A DNA stretch of 64,000 nt, from contig JAAEST010000053.1 of the NCBI GenBank assembly GCA_024229115.1, positions 248,001 through 312,000 on the forward strand, written 5' to 3'. Shown here one piece after another: positions 24,606 to 33,694 of the stretch (positions are counted from its first letter, which is position 1; every line of letters begins with the position of its first letter). A program made the position numbers and the translations under genes. The notes below the pieces were generated by a model. It did no database searches, had not been told where the DNA came from, and was given only the letters and a program-made list of their open reading frames with translations. Source of the stretch: Oligoflexia bacterium. GTDB taxonomy: Bacteria; Bdellovibrionota; Bacteriovoracia; Bacteriovoracales; Bacteriovoracaceae.

Positions 24606-25777
24606 TACGCGTCTCCTTTTGCTGCAGCCACAACTTTAGATGCTGCATCGGCTAGATCTTCAGCCGCAATAATATCTAGATCAGACTCATTAAGAATCTT
24701 CTTTCCTAAAGCAACATTAGTACCTTCAAGTCTTACAACGAGAGGAACTTTTACTCCAAGGTCTTTGGCTGCACCAACAACACCTTCAGCAATAATGTCA
24801 CACTTCATGATCCCACCAAAGATATTAACAAGAATAGCTTTTACGTTTGGATCAGAAAGAATAATTGTGAATGCTTTCTGAACAGTTTCTTTAGTAGCAC
24901 CACCACCAACATCTAAGAAGTTAGCTGGCTCTCCACCGTGAAGCTTAATGATATCCATTGTCCCCATAGCAAGACCGGCACCATTTACAAGACAACCAAT
25001 ATTACCATCAAGTTCAATATAACTTAGTCCATACCGAGCAGCTTCTAATTCCTTAGCAGACTCTTCAGTTGGATCTCTTAGCTCTTCTATTTCTGGATGT
25101 CTAAAAAGAGCATTCCCATCGAAATTTAACTTTGCATCAAGTGCGATTACGTCACCTGACTTTGTTGTTACCATTGGGTTGATCTCAGCAATCGTACAAT
25201 CTTTTTCCATGTACATCTTATAAAGACCAGCAAAGAAAGAAGATGCCTTCTTAATTTGATCTTTATCTTTAAGACCAATTCCATAAGCTAGCTTTCTACC
25301 AACCATTGGAGTAAATCCAGCTGCTGGGTCAATTGCTACCTTAATGATTTTCTCTGGAGTTTCTTCTGCAACTTTCTCAATCTCAACTCCACCTTCAGAT
25401 GAAGCCATGAAAGTTACCTTTCCAGTAGCACGGTCAAGAACTAGACCTGCATAATATTCGTGATCAATCTCACACCCTTCTTCAACAAGAAGAGTTAAAA
25501 CCTTCTTCCCTTCAGGTCCAGTTTGGTGAGTTACTAATGTAGCTCCTAAGATTTCAGAAGCATATTGCTTAACTTCATCTAAGCTTTTCGCAACTTTAAC
25601 ACCACCAGCTTTACCTCTACCACCGGCATGGATTTGGGCCTTAACAACCCATACATTTCCACCAAGTTTCTTGGCGCCCTCAACTGCTTCATCAACAGTC
25701 TTTGCCACTTCACCACGAAGAACACTAATTCCGTATTCCCTCATTAATGACTTGGCCTGATACTCATGCACATTCAT
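24605..25777 (-). CDS. sucC: Succinyl-CoA synthetase subunit beta
   Basis: 390 residues with an N-terminal ATP-grasp domain ([16 protein letters not shown] start, [17 protein letters not shown] nucleotide loop, [12 protein letters not shown] metal site) and a C-terminal ligase domain ([25 protein letters not shown]). Determines succinate and nucleotide binding. SD TAGGAGCA lies before the ATG. A leader of at least 85 nt with a stable inverted repeat precedes it. First gene of the sucC-sucD-ndk operon. Confidence 0.97.
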   Translation of the reverse strand: MNVHEYQAKSLMREYGISVLRGEVAKTVDEAVEGAKKLGGNVWVVKAQIHAGGRGKAGGVKVAKSLDEVKQYASEILGATLVTHQTGPEGKKVLTLLVEEGCEIDHEYYAGLVLDRATGKVTFMASSEGGVEIEKVAEETPEKIIKVAIDPAAGFTPMVGRKLAYGIGLKDKDQIKKASSFFAGLYKMYMEKDCTIAEINPMVTTKSGDVIALDAKLNFDGNALFRHPEIEELRDPTEESAKELEAARYGLSYIELDGNIGCLVNGAGLAMGTMDIIKLHGGEPANFLDVGGGATKETVQKAFTIILSDPNVKAILVNIFGGIMKCDIIAEGVVGAAKDLGVKVPLVVRLEGTNVALGKKILNESDLDIIAAEDLADAASKVVAAAKGDA

Positions 25778-25818
25778 ACTAAATGCTCCTAAATTGTTTT
25801 AAATTAAAGGATTTCTAA

Positions 25819-25863
25819 TTGCTCCCCATAATAGTGGCACAACCTGCTAAGTGCTAGGAGCAA
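25819..25863 (-). promoter_or_regulatory. Candidate structured leader of sucC
   Basis: TTGCTCC (25819-25825) and GGAGCAA (25857-25863) form a perfect 7-bp outer stem; on the minus strand GCAC and GTGC form an inner stem around a 10-nt loop. The SD of sucC (TAGGAGC) resembles the TTGCTCC arm's partner, so alternative pairing with the ribosome site is conceivable. Conserved RNA motifs before suc genes are known in other Proteobacteria; I cannot match this one to them. Confidence 0.45.
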
Positions 25864-25896
25864 CGCGATACAAACCGTTGATTTTTTTGTGATTTC

Positions 25897-25923
25897 TTGA
25901 CCACAATGGCAGTATTTTATAAA
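25897..25923 (+). promoter_or_regulatory. Promoter of the MBL-fold hydrolase gene
   Basis: TTGACC (25897-25902), a 15-nt spacer and TATAAA (25918-25923). It stands 29 nt before ATG 25953, which has AGGA at a normal SD distance. Confidence 0.5.
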
Positions 25924-25952
25924 AATTTTATGATCACTATCAGGATTCTTAT

Positions 25953-26858
25953 ATGCAAAGTGTAAAAAAAGATAATAACTCAACAATTCAACATTTTATA
26001 TTGCAGCCTGCTCGCTTTCGTTTGGACGGTGGAGCCATGTTTGGAATTATTCCCAAACCACTTTGGAATAAGAAAATGCCGGCTGATGAATTGAATAGAA
26101 TTGATCTTGCCCTAAGACTTTGGTTAATCAAAACAAGTGATCGGCTTATTCTCGTTGATACAGGAATTGGTGATTATCATGGTGATCAATTTGATGATCG
26201 TTTTGATGTCAGAGGAGATAAATCACCATTAGAAAAATCACTGGAAGATATTGGTTTTAACTGTGATGACTTAACTGACTTAGTGATTAGCCATCTGCAC
26301 TTTGATCATGTTGGTGGGATTTGTAAAAAAGATAAGAATGAACAACTTGTTCCTCTCTTTAAAAATGCAAGACTTCACATTCATGAAGATCACCTCGCCT
26401 ACTCACAATCACCTACTATGAGAGATGCTGGAAGTTTCCATGTAAAGACGTTTATGCCAATCGTTGACTGGTACAAAGAAAATAATCTTCTTCACCTTTA
26501 TAAAGGAGAAGAGGGAGAACTCTTTGATTTAGATTCTGAAAAGCTTAAATTCAAGTGCTCCCATGGTCACACTCCTTGGTTAATGCATCCTTATAATGAT
26601 GAATATATTTATATGGCCGATCTTATTCCAACGAGCAATCATGTGAATATTCCTTGGGTCATGGGCTACGACATAGCACCTGGGGAAACCACTCGCAACA
26701 AAGTAGACTTCTTAGATTTCACTATCTCAAATGACTTAAAAGCTATTTACGAACACGATCCTAAAGTCTGGGGAAGCAAAATTTCTAAAGATGATAAAGG
26801 AAGATATTTAGCAAGTGACTTAAGTGAGTCCATTGCAAAGAATGCTTATCAGGTCTAA
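25953..26858 (+). CDS. Metallo-beta-lactamase-fold hydrolase
   Basis: 301 residues. The zinc motif HxHxDH is seen as SHLHFDHVGG (about 112-121), with later ligands in KCSHGHTPW and YMADLIP. The first 40 residues contain the GGAMFGIIPKPLW pattern, typical of the lactonase-like branch of the family that includes quorum-quenching N-acyl-homoserine lactonases and methyl parathion hydrolase. Substrate cannot be read from the sequence. No signal peptide. It converges with the GYF-domain gene with a 4-nt overlap. Confidence 0.85.
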   Translation: MQSVKKDNNSTIQHFILQPARFRLDGGAMFGIIPKPLWNKKMPADELNRIDLALRLWLIKTSDRLILVDTGIGDYHGDQFDDRFDVRGDKSPLEKSLEDIGFNCDDLTDLVISHLHFDHVGGICKKDKNEQLVPLFKNARLHIHEDHLAYSQSPTMRDAGSFHVKTFMPIVDWYKENNLLHLYKGEEGELFDLDSEKLKFKCSHGHTPWLMHPYNDEYIYMADLIPTSNHVNIPWVMGYDIAPGETTRNKVDFLDFTISNDLKAIYEHDPKVWGSKISKDDKGRYLASDLSESIAKNAYQV

Positions 26859-28681
26859 TTAGCAGAAAGGTTCTTAATACTATTTTCTAAGAACTGAGCT
26901 TTAGCCTCACCCTTCTCTTTTAACTCCGCAAGCATAAGACCAAACTTATCTTGCAGCTCTCTTCTATTCTTAGAGTTAATTCTTTTATAACGACGAGTCT
27001 TCACCACCATCTCACTGGCCACTGAACCAATATCCTTACCATAATTCATAATCTCTTCGTAGGCCTTTGACTTTTCAGGGCTAGTATTAAGATATGAAAT
27101 ATGAATTCTATTAGAATCGATGACTAGGTCACGAATTAGTGGACCGATATTTAAATTATACTTTTGCTCAAAGAACTTGATTGAAGCGCCTTTAGTAATT
27201 CTTCCAATATAATCTTCCCAAAGATCTTGAAGCTTCTTATGAAGAGAAAGGAAAGTCTGATATCTTTCAAGTTGCTCTTTTAAAGGCTTAAGTAACTGGC
27301 CTTCAATTTTCTTTTTATAAGTGATAAGAGCAACTTCAAACTCACTCTTCCCTTTTGGGTAAAGAAGAAACTGGGTTTGATATTTACGGTCCTCTTTATA
27401 ACTCTTAGTGAATTTAAGCTCCTTTAAAATTGGGAATTTTTTAAAAGAAGATTTAAGTTTGTCATTCACCCCTGCTGACTTTAAAAGGATATTAACTTTA
27501 TATTCCCCAGGAATAATTTCCGTTCCTTTCAATAGCCCTAGCCTTTCAAACTTTGCTATTCCATCAACAAGTCTCCCCCTAGATTCGAAAACAACTTTAT
27601 CCTTACTAAGAACTCGGCCTTTAATGGATTCAAAGGTGGCCATGACTTCAAATGACCCCTTAAGATTTGTCGCCAGATAAATTTGACTGCCATCAGTTGT
27701 TGGGGCCAAGCGATAATAACTCTTACCCGTATAATTTTTATTAGCAATACTTTGAAGCGACTTCTTTGCTCCAGGAGAAAGATTCTTTAAGTAAATCTTT
27801 TGATTATTAAGATTATCTAAGAAATAAAAAGCAAAACTACTCACGACAATAATGGCCAATACACTGAGAAGAATGGAACGAATGGATAACTCGCTCTTCT
27901 CTTCTGGCTCCATATAATATTCGCCAGTATCTTCCTCATCTTCGTCGACACCCTCAGAAACTTCTTTTTCCGAGTCAACTTCATAATTTTCCGTGTCTTT
28001 CGGAATGGTTAAAGTTTGAAACTCAAAAGGTTCAGAAGAATGCTCGGATGCTTCCGCATCCTCATCTACTTCAGGCTCAATTGGTTCAGCGATAGGAACT
28101 CTACTCTCAAGAGCACTGAGTACATCATCATCATTATCCTCATCTTCCTCTTCTTTAAAGCTAGGTGCCACTGTTTCAGAATCAATAGGAATTGGAGGAA
28201 GCTCCGGAATTTCAGGAAGTAAAACCTCTATCTCAGAACTATTTTCCGGCACAGGAATATTTTCTGCCACAGGAACAACTTCAGTGATCTCTTCTTCTGC
28301 CAAATTTTCGACAACGACTTCATCAACTTCTGTTATTGGATCAACGGGATTTTCCCCAACGGCAACTGGCTCCGAATCAAAAGGGTCCGATCCAAAAGCA
28401 TCACCTAGCTCTACAGTGTCTTCATAAGTTTGTACTTCATCTGGAGCAATAGGCTCCATAACATTTTGAGCGACAGCTTCTTCATGTTCTTCAATAGGCT
28501 CAGCAATTGGAGATTGAAAACTTGGATGAGAACTGAGTGGATACCATTTTTCTCCACCTTCTTCCCAGACCATTTCATTTTCATTGATGGCCCCATTTTC
28601 TAACTTTTCTAATAAAGCTTCTCTTGAAAATGGACCTATATGATGGTCTCCCTTAAAGACAAACCAATTCTTTTGTTTCAT
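26855..28681 (-). CDS. GYF_2-domain single-pass membrane protein with acidic linker
   Basis: 608 residues. An N-terminal GYF_2 domain (about 5-55: WFVFKGDHHIGPFSREAL, then VWEEGGEKWYPL) probably binds peptide. Residues about 60-262 are an acidic Pro/Val-rich linker with repeated A-E-P-I-E motifs. One transmembrane helix lies at about 268-287, and the last 320 residues, rich in Lys and predicted beta then helical, should be periplasmic. Function unknown; it could link a cytoplasmic partner to the envelope. I use ATG 28681, which begins the GYF domain; a GTG at 28720 is in frame. Confidence 0.75.
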   Translation of the reverse strand: MKQKNWFVFKGDHHIGPFSREALLEKLENGAINENEMVWEEGGEKWYPLSSHPSFQSPIAEPIEEHEEAVAQNVMEPIAPDEVQTYEDTVELGDAFGSDPFDSEPVAVGENPVDPITEVDEVVVENLAEEEITEVVPVAENIPVPENSSEIEVLLPEIPELPPIPIDSETVAPSFKEEEDEDNDDDVLSALESRVPIAEPIEPEVDEDAEASEHSSEPFEFQTLTIPKDTENYEVDSEKEVSEGVDEDEEDTGEYYMEPEEKSELSIRSILLSVLAIIVVSSFAFYFLDNLNNQKIYLKNLSPGAKKSLQSIANKNYTGKSYYRLAPTTDGSQIYLATNLKGSFEVMATFESIKGRVLSKDKVVFESRGRLVDGIAKFERLGLLKGTEIIPGEYKVNILLKSAGVNDKLKSSFKKFPILKELKFTKSYKEDRKYQTQFLLYPKGKSEFEVALITYKKKIEGQLLKPLKEQLERYQTFLSLHKKLQDLWEDYIGRITKGASIKFFEQKYNLNIGPLIRDLVIDSNRIHISYLNTSPEKSKAYEEIMNYGKDIGSVASEMVVKTRRYKRINSKNRRELQDKFGLMLAELKEKGEAKAQFLENSIKNLSAN

Positions 28682-28740
28682 ACTTAAATGGTATACTGTG
28701 TGAGTATAAGAAACAAGCACAAAACCAATTTAGAGGACCT

Positions 28741-29679
28741 ATGGCCATAGAATTCGAAGGAATTTCAAAACAACTAAGCAGCAGAGTAAGTGACCAAAAA
28801 AAATCATTCTTTAAAAAAGATATTGGCAAGGATTCAACTCTCTTTCTATTATCACCTTCTGATATTGGCGTGATGAGAAATGGTGGTAAATCAGGTGCTC
28901 GCTTTGCTCCCCAAGCACTCCTCAACTGTTTCAGCAAAATGATTCATCAAAATACTCAGACCACAAAGAACTTTGCGAAAAGAGTTGTTAGTTCTCAAAA
29001 TTCTGAGTCTCAAAATTTTATCGAAGCTCAAAAGAAGAGTTTGGACGGGATCAATGAAATATTGCTCAAAGAATTAGGAGCATGCCGAAATATTATTCAC
29101 ATCGGTGGAGGACATGATCATATCTATCCCTTCACTATGGGGATAATTCAAAATCTTAAACTTTTTGGAAAGAAGAAAATTCATATTATTAATATTGACG
29201 CTCATTTAGATACAAGAACTGACCATCAATTTCATTCAGGCACACCCTTTCGACAAATCTTTAACGATGAAGAAAATTGTGCAATAGAGCTTACTCAAAT
29301 TGGCATCCATCAATACGCAAACGCCCCTTCTAATTACGAAGGTCTTGAAATGAAAATCATTGAAATGGCCCAGTTATCTACCCTCTCTCATCAAGAATTA
29401 CTAAATCTTTTAGAAAAAGAAATTCCCTATCAGAACGATACTCTCTATTTATTGAGTGTCGATTGTGATGGGCTCGATAGTACTTGCATGAGTGCAGTTA
29501 GTGCCAACAATCACTTTGGCCTAGACAAAGGCCAGTTCCAGACGATCGTAAATTATTATAAGGACAAGCTTTCACAAGGAAGCTGTATAGCCGGCTTCTA
29601 TGAATTTAACCCTATTTTCGATGACTTAGGCCAAAGTTCAGCCCGGTTTCTTGCTCATATCCTAGACCAACTCTCTTAA
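28741..29679 (+). CDS. Ureohydrolase family protein (formimidoylglutamase HutG-like)
   Basis: 312 residues of the arginase/agmatinase fold. The dimanganese ligands are visible in GGGHDH (about 122-127), NIDAHLDTR, and SVDCDGLDS. The FYEFNP motif and the SGTPFRQ loop point to the HutG branch, which cleaves N-formimidoyl-glutamate to glutamate and formamide. No other hut genes are near, so the substrate is provisional. SD AGAGG precedes ATG 28741. It is divergent from the GYF-domain gene, with 59 nt between. Confidence 0.85.
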   Translation: MAIEFEGISKQLSSRVSDQKKSFFKKDIGKDSTLFLLSPSDIGVMRNGGKSGARFAPQALLNCFSKMIHQNTQTTKNFAKRVVSSQNSESQNFIEAQKKSLDGINEILLKELGACRNIIHIGGGHDHIYPFTMGIIQNLKLFGKKKIHIINIDAHLDTRTDHQFHSGTPFRQIFNDEENCAIELTQIGIHQYANAPSNYEGLEMKIIEMAQLSTLSHQELLNLLEKEIPYQNDTLYLLSVDCDGLDSTCMSAVSANNHFGLDKGQFQTIVNYYKDKLSQGSCIAGFYEFNPIFDDLGQSSARFLAHILDQLS

Positions 29680-29765
29680 CCCATAACTTATATTTATAAT
29701 ATATATAAATATATAATACTTTTAAATTATAGAGAAAAGGCCGAATATAACTACAGGAGGTAGTT

Positions 29766-30464
29766 ATGGAAAATCTATATAAGAATGAATCACGCGGTAA
29801 GGTTGATATTGGATGGCTTAAGAGTGCTCATAGCTTTAGCTTTGGACATTATTTTGATGCCAACAGGATGGGATTTGGCCAATTAAGAGTTTTGAATGAC
29901 GACTTTATTGAAGCCCATTCAGGATTCTCCACTCATGGTCATCAGAATATGGAGATCATTACAATTATTCTTTCAGGTGAAATTTCTCATAAAGATAGTG
30001 AAGGCAATGAAGGAACAATTAAAGAAGGTGAAGTTCAAGTAATGTCAGCTGGTGCTGGTATCAGACATAGTGAAATGAACCATTCTAATAATGAGACAGT
30101 TCTCTTTCAAATTTGGATCATGCCAAGAGAAAATGGGACTAAGCCAGGATATCAGCAGAAAGACTTTAAATGGATGGATGCAAAAGGCATTCATAAGATA
30201 GTGACAAGTGATCAAGACGAACATCAAGATTCGCTCAAGATTAAACAAGAGGCCACACTTACTCTCTATAACCTTGGTGAGAATGAAGAGCATGTTATTA
30301 AAGCTAAGAAAGGATTTGGCCACTTCATCATTTCAATTGATGGTGAGCTGAATGTAAATAATAGTAAGCTGTCTCATAGGGATGCTGTAGAGATTGTAGA
30401 TAGTGACATCACCCTCTCAAATAAATCAGAAGTGAAATACTTAGTAATAGAAACTATTCTTTAA
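29766..30464 (+). CDS. Pirin family protein (YhaK-type)
   Basis: 232 residues, a bicupin. Typical blocks are RGKVDIGWLKSAHSFSFG, FSTHGHQNMEIITIILSGE and MSAGAGIRHSEMNHS, with the His residues that bind metal (about H57, H59, H103). YhaK-like pirins are cytoplasmic; some have quercetinase activity, most have no known role. Very strong SD (AGGAGGT) at normal distance. The 86-nt upstream gap is extremely A/T-rich with a long AT inverted repeat near 29690-29717, probably the promoter. A terminator follows. Confidence 0.88.
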   Translation: MENLYKNESRGKVDIGWLKSAHSFSFGHYFDANRMGFGQLRVLNDDFIEAHSGFSTHGHQNMEIITIILSGEISHKDSEGNEGTIKEGEVQVMSAGAGIRHSEMNHSNNETVLFQIWIMPRENGTKPGYQQKDFKWMDAKGIHKIVTSDQDEHQDSLKIKQEATLTLYNLGENEEHVIKAKKGFGHFIISIDGELNVNNSKLSHRDAVEIVDSDITLSNKSEVKYLVIETIL

Positions 30465-30499
30465 TTAATGTTCTTAGAAAACTTTAGGCCTTAAAATGA

Positions 30500-30530
30500 A
30501 AAAGGCCCAAACTTGAAGTTTGAGCCTTTT
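30500..30530 (+). terminator. Intrinsic terminator after the pirin gene (bidirectional)
   Basis: AAAAGGC (30500-30506) pairs with GCCTTTT (30524-30530), extended inward by CAAAC/GTTTG with one mismatch. T-runs on both sides allow termination on either strand. Confidence 0.8.
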
Positions 30531-30722
30531 CGAGAGACATTTTGTTGGAGTTTGAAAAAATCCTTTCTTCGATACTCCTACACACACACACGTTAATACT
30601 ATAAGCAAGGTGCGTGCCAACTTTTCACCAACGGCTTTTGACTGCAAGTACTTGTTTTTACTGGTGACAGGATATGACATAAGTTCATTTTTTGACTGAC
30701 TGCGCGCATCAAACAGTCATGT
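30531..30722. other. Intergenic region with short CA repeat
   Basis: No convincing gene. It contains ACACACACACAC at 30580-30591 and a TGACTG/CAGTCA inverted repeat close to the end of the next minus-strand gene, which may help end that transcript. Confidence 0.4.
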
Positions 30723-31001
30723 CTATGACCCTTTTAGAAAAGAACTTAAGGCGAATACTCCATTATCGAGGGCCTCTTGTGGGTCATTTTCACCAAAAAT
30801 CTGGGTAACATGCTTCCATATTTTCTTAGATTCCTTCTGTACGATGGCAACATCCACACTATAGCCGTTATGATCTTTGTTTACTGTCAATTTTCCGACT
30901 CTATATTGATCGCCTTCGATTTCTAAGAAAAAGTCGCATGGTAGTTCATCAAATTTATATTCCACTTCCCAAAACCTTTGATTAAAATCATGTAAATTCA
31001 T
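30723..31001 (-). CDS. Small cytoplasmic protein of unknown function
   Basis: 92 residues with no signal peptide. The mixed beta-then-helix pattern (EGDQYRVGKLTVNKD, then VDVAIVQKESKKIWKHVTQIFGE) and balanced composition suggest a real folded protein; I recognise no family. It has no SD and its start is only 17 nt from the YceI-like gene on the other strand, so one of the two divergent promoters must lie inside a neighbouring gene. Confidence 0.6.
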   Translation of the reverse strand: MNLHDFNQRFWEVEYKFDELPCDFFLEIEGDQYRVGKLTVNKDHNGYSVDVAIVQKESKKIWKHVTQIFGENDPQEALDNGVFALSSFLKGS

Positions 31002-31018
31002 ACGTTAAGGAGTTAAAG

Positions 31019-31570
31019 ATGAAAAGCTTGTTTTTCTCAATTGCACTTATCTTGAGTGCAAATACATTTGCAAACTATTGCCATTCAATGAAGCAGACAA
31101 AAGTGTCTTGGGTTGCTTTTAAAACACCTGCCAAGGCTGGGGTAAAGGGTTCACTTCCTTCATTTAGTATTAAGGCCAAGGGGAAAGCTTCTATTAAAGA
31201 TATCCTAAGAAGTGCCACTATCAATATTGATACAACTAAAGTGGCTACGGGAGATAAAGGAAGAGATGGAAAGATCGCGAAGTTCTTCTTCTCAACAATG
31301 AATGGTGGCAAAAAAATTGTAGCGAAAGTTAAAAAACTAACGAATAAGAAAATGCTTCTTTCGATTACCATGAACGGCGTTACTAAAGACGTTCCAATGT
31401 CATATCAGATTGATGGGAAAAAGCTTAAAGCAAAAGGTTTTATAGATGTTCTAGACTTTGGTCTCTCTGATGAGCTAGCGGCAATTAATAAAGCTTGTAA
31501 GGCCCTGCATGAAGGTAAAACTTGGGCCGATGTTGAATTACATCTCGAATCAGAATTTACAGACTGTTAA
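31019..31570 (+). CDS. YceI-like periplasmic protein
   Basis: 183 residues with a clear signal peptide (cleavage about ANTFA-N). The mature part follows the YceI lipocalin-like pattern: V-S-W-V-A-F-K-T start, then A-T-I-N-I-D-T-T-K-V-x-T-G-D-K-G-R-D and I-T-M-N-G-V-T-K-D-V-P. YceI proteins bind isoprenoid or other long lipids. Two extra Cys (C21 and the one at the C-terminus) could pair in the periplasm. Strong SD AAGGAG. Ends 4 nt inside the converging DctP-like gene. Confidence 0.8.
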   Translation: MKSLFFSIALILSANTFANYCHSMKQTKVSWVAFKTPAKAGVKGSLPSFSIKAKGKASIKDILRSATINIDTTKVATGDKGRDGKIAKFFFSTMNGGKKIVAKVKKLTNKKMLLSITMNGVTKDVPMSYQIDGKKLKAKGFIDVLDFGLSDELAAINKACKALHEGKTWADVELHLESEFTDC

Positions 31571-32607
31571 TATTTTTTGAGGAAGTTCTTTTTATAATCA
31601 AGAATATCATTTCCAATGAGCTTCATATGCTTTTGATAAAATGATTTATTCTTCTTTATAAAGGACTTCCCTTCATTCGCTTTCAGCTTATATACCGGAT
31701 AGCCCATCTTCTTTACATTATCGATGGCCTTCTTATTTTCTGCGATGATTTTCTTACGGTGTCTTTTGAGTGTAGATTCTACTGCTAAGTAAAAAGCTTC
31801 TTTCTCATTAGTGGCTAAAGAGTTGATAAATGACTTCTTAACCACTACCCCTGAAGTTATAAATGAATGATTTGTTAAGTTTAAGAATTTTGCAGAGTCA
31901 TTCTTATCCTGTCTGAAATAATCAAATAGTTCAGAAGGTGTTGTATCCCCTTCATCCATAACATCTTCATATTTTGAGTCATCAAAGGATCCTGTAAAGG
32001 TATCGTAAATAACATTAACCCCTAAGAGTTTATAGAATTCTCTGTTGATTACCCCTAAATCTGTTCTGAAAATCATTCCCTTAAACTCAGAAAGCTTTTC
32101 AATTTTTCTAAAAAGACTTGGGATCACTCGATAGCCAGTCGAATAAGTAAAACCTAGGTTTACGACATTCTTATTATCTAACTTTCGAGTAAGGTTTCTA
32201 CCATATTCAGAATTTAGAAATTTCTCTACATCATTATAGGAATTAAAGAAAAATGGTAGATCAAATACATTATATGAATATAGATGATAAGTGTCTGCGA
32301 GATCAGGAGAATGAACATTCGTCATAGTGATAGGTGATGTTGCATCACCATCAAGAAATTTATTTCTATTTTCTAGAAAGATGAATAGTTCTTTATCAGT
32401 CCTATCCTCTTTGAGGATCATCCCCTTTACTTTAAATCTTCCTTTTAATTCTTTGTCTAATTCCTCTTGAAAAATTTCGATGAAGTAATTATTTAGACTC
32501 GTTGGAACTTGAGCACTCGCCCAAACAATTTCATGGGTTTTCTCGCTTGCGGCCAAGTTCACAAAAAGTGGGTAATAGAAGACTAGGAGTAAAGTTAATA
32601 CTTTCAT
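31567..32607 (-). CDS. DctP-like periplasmic solute-binding protein (TRAP type), copy 2
   Basis: 346 residues. The signal peptide is KVLTLLLVFYYPLFVNLAAS. The body matches the TRAP dicarboxylate-binding DctP pattern: DLPFFFNSYNDVEKFLNS, GLG-F-T-Y-S-T-G-Y-R, then L-x-x-F-K-G-M-I-F-R-T and I-N-R-E-F-Y-K-L-L-G. The conserved Arg that holds the carboxylate is R in FRT. There is no DctQ or DctM gene nearby. ATG 32607 lies 4 nt after the stop of its paralogue; a TTG at 32628 is possible. Confidence 0.8.
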   Translation of the reverse strand: MKVLTLLLVFYYPLFVNLAASEKTHEIVWASAQVPTSLNNYFIEIFQEELDKELKGRFKVKGMILKEDRTDKELFIFLENRNKFLDGDATSPITMTNVHSPDLADTYHLYSYNVFDLPFFFNSYNDVEKFLNSEYGRNLTRKLDNKNVVNLGFTYSTGYRVIPSLFRKIEKLSEFKGMIFRTDLGVINREFYKLLGVNVIYDTFTGSFDDSKYEDVMDEGDTTPSELFDYFRQDKNDSAKFLNLTNHSFITSGVVVKKSFINSLATNEKEAFYLAVESTLKRHRKKIIAENKKAIDNVKKMGYPVYKLKANEGKSFIKKNKSFYQKHMKLIGNDILDYKKNFLKKY

Positions 32608-32611
32608 TTTT

Positions 32612-33694
32612 TTATAAAGTATCAGCAAAGCCCTTAACTTTCTTTAGTAGAATAGGATCAAATTTTGGCTCATATTTTTGCTTAAATCTCTTGAGCTTTC
32701 TATCCATTAGCTGTTTTTGAATAATATTGAATTTCACAATATTAGTCTTAAATTTAGCAAGATCTTTCATCACTTCTTTTTCTTCATTAATAATAAACTT
32801 TCTTTGCTCATTTGAAATTTCTTTAAAGAGCAAATGCATTCTTTGCTTATCATCTTTCGAAAGTGAGTCATATTTCTTTCTACTGATCAAAATCATAGAC
32901 GTTTTAACACTGTGAAGAGTCGCATTGAGATACTTCACATCCTCATCTTCTCCATCAAAATAATTATAAAGGTCTCCTGAACTCCCTTCACCTTCTTCAA
33001 CAAACTTATCCTCTAAGTATTCTTTAGCCGTGTCATCATTGATAAGCTTTACCCCAAGCGTTCTATAAAACGCCACATTGAGCTCTCCTTCAGGTTCAGG
33101 CATCACAAGTTTCTCAAAATCTGAAACAGAAGATAATTTCAACTTATCAGTCAGGATATAGCGAAAGCCATTTGTATAAATAAATCCAAGGCAGACAACT
33201 TTTTCATTCTTAACTCTATCACATAATTCTTTAGCAATTGGAGTTTTAAAAAATTCGTTTAAGTGGTCATAATTATAAAAGAAGTATGGATAATCAAAGA
33301 GATTTAAATCGAAAATATCAAATCGTTTCGCTACTTCTGAGGCCAGAACTTCAGTGATTTCAAATTCTTCAGCTTGGTTTTCAAACTTCCCCTCAAAAAA
33401 TTCTTCCTTTAATCTCTCTCTAATCAATAGGTCATTTTCCTTAGCTATTCCATTTGGTAAAAACCTTCCCCTAAAAATGATATTGAACCTTTTAAGTGTT
33501 CTAAAATAAGCTAAGTCTCTCGTCTTCTTTGAAAAGTCATCGTAATTCTCTTCTGGATACATCGAACTATGCCATCTAAGCGTAATAATATTCTTAGCGT
33601 CAGGTAGTTCAGTAATATCTATGGACTTATCGTAATTCAACTTCACAGCAAAAATACTAGAAGAAAAAAGGATGAAAATTGCCAATAATTTCAT
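32612..33694 (-). CDS. DctP-like periplasmic solute-binding protein (TRAP type), copy 1
   Basis: 360 residues with signal peptide (KLLAIFILFSSSIFA). Related to the following gene over its whole length (FDYPYFFYNYDHLNEFF, CLGFIYTNGFRY, then L-N-V-A-F-Y-R-T-L-G-V-K-L) but less like classical DctP: the K-G-M-x-F-R-T block has become F-E-K-L-V-M-P-E, so the conserved substrate Arg is not obvious and the ligand may differ. It begins 4 nt inside the preceding persulfide dioxygenase-like gene; the three form an operon. Confidence 0.75.
   Translation of the reverse strand: MKLLAIFILFSSSIFAVKLNYDKSIDITELPDAKNIITLRWHSSMYPEENYDDFSKKTRDLAYFRTLKRFNIIFRGRFLPNGIAKENDLLIRERLKEEFFEGKFENQAEEFEITEVLASEVAKRFDIFDLNLFDYPYFFYNYDHLNEFFKTPIAKELCDRVKNEKVVCLGFIYTNGFRYILTDKLKLSSVSDFEKLVMPEPEGELNVAFYRTLGVKLINDDTAKEYLEDKFVEEGEGSSGDLYNYFDGEDEDVKYLNATLHSVKTSMILISRKKYDSLSKDDKQRMHLLFKEISNEQRKFIINEEKEVMKDLAKFKTNIVKFNIIQKQLMDRKLKRFKQKYEPKFDPILLKKVKGFADTL

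Noticed and set aside
25953-26858. N-acyl-homoserine lactonase as a firm call
   Set aside because: The motif is shared by several MBL branches; no residue decides the substrate.
30474-30680. 68-codon minus-strand frame downstream of the pirin gene
   Set aside because: It runs through the intrinsic terminator at 30500-30530, has no SD and no family resemblance.
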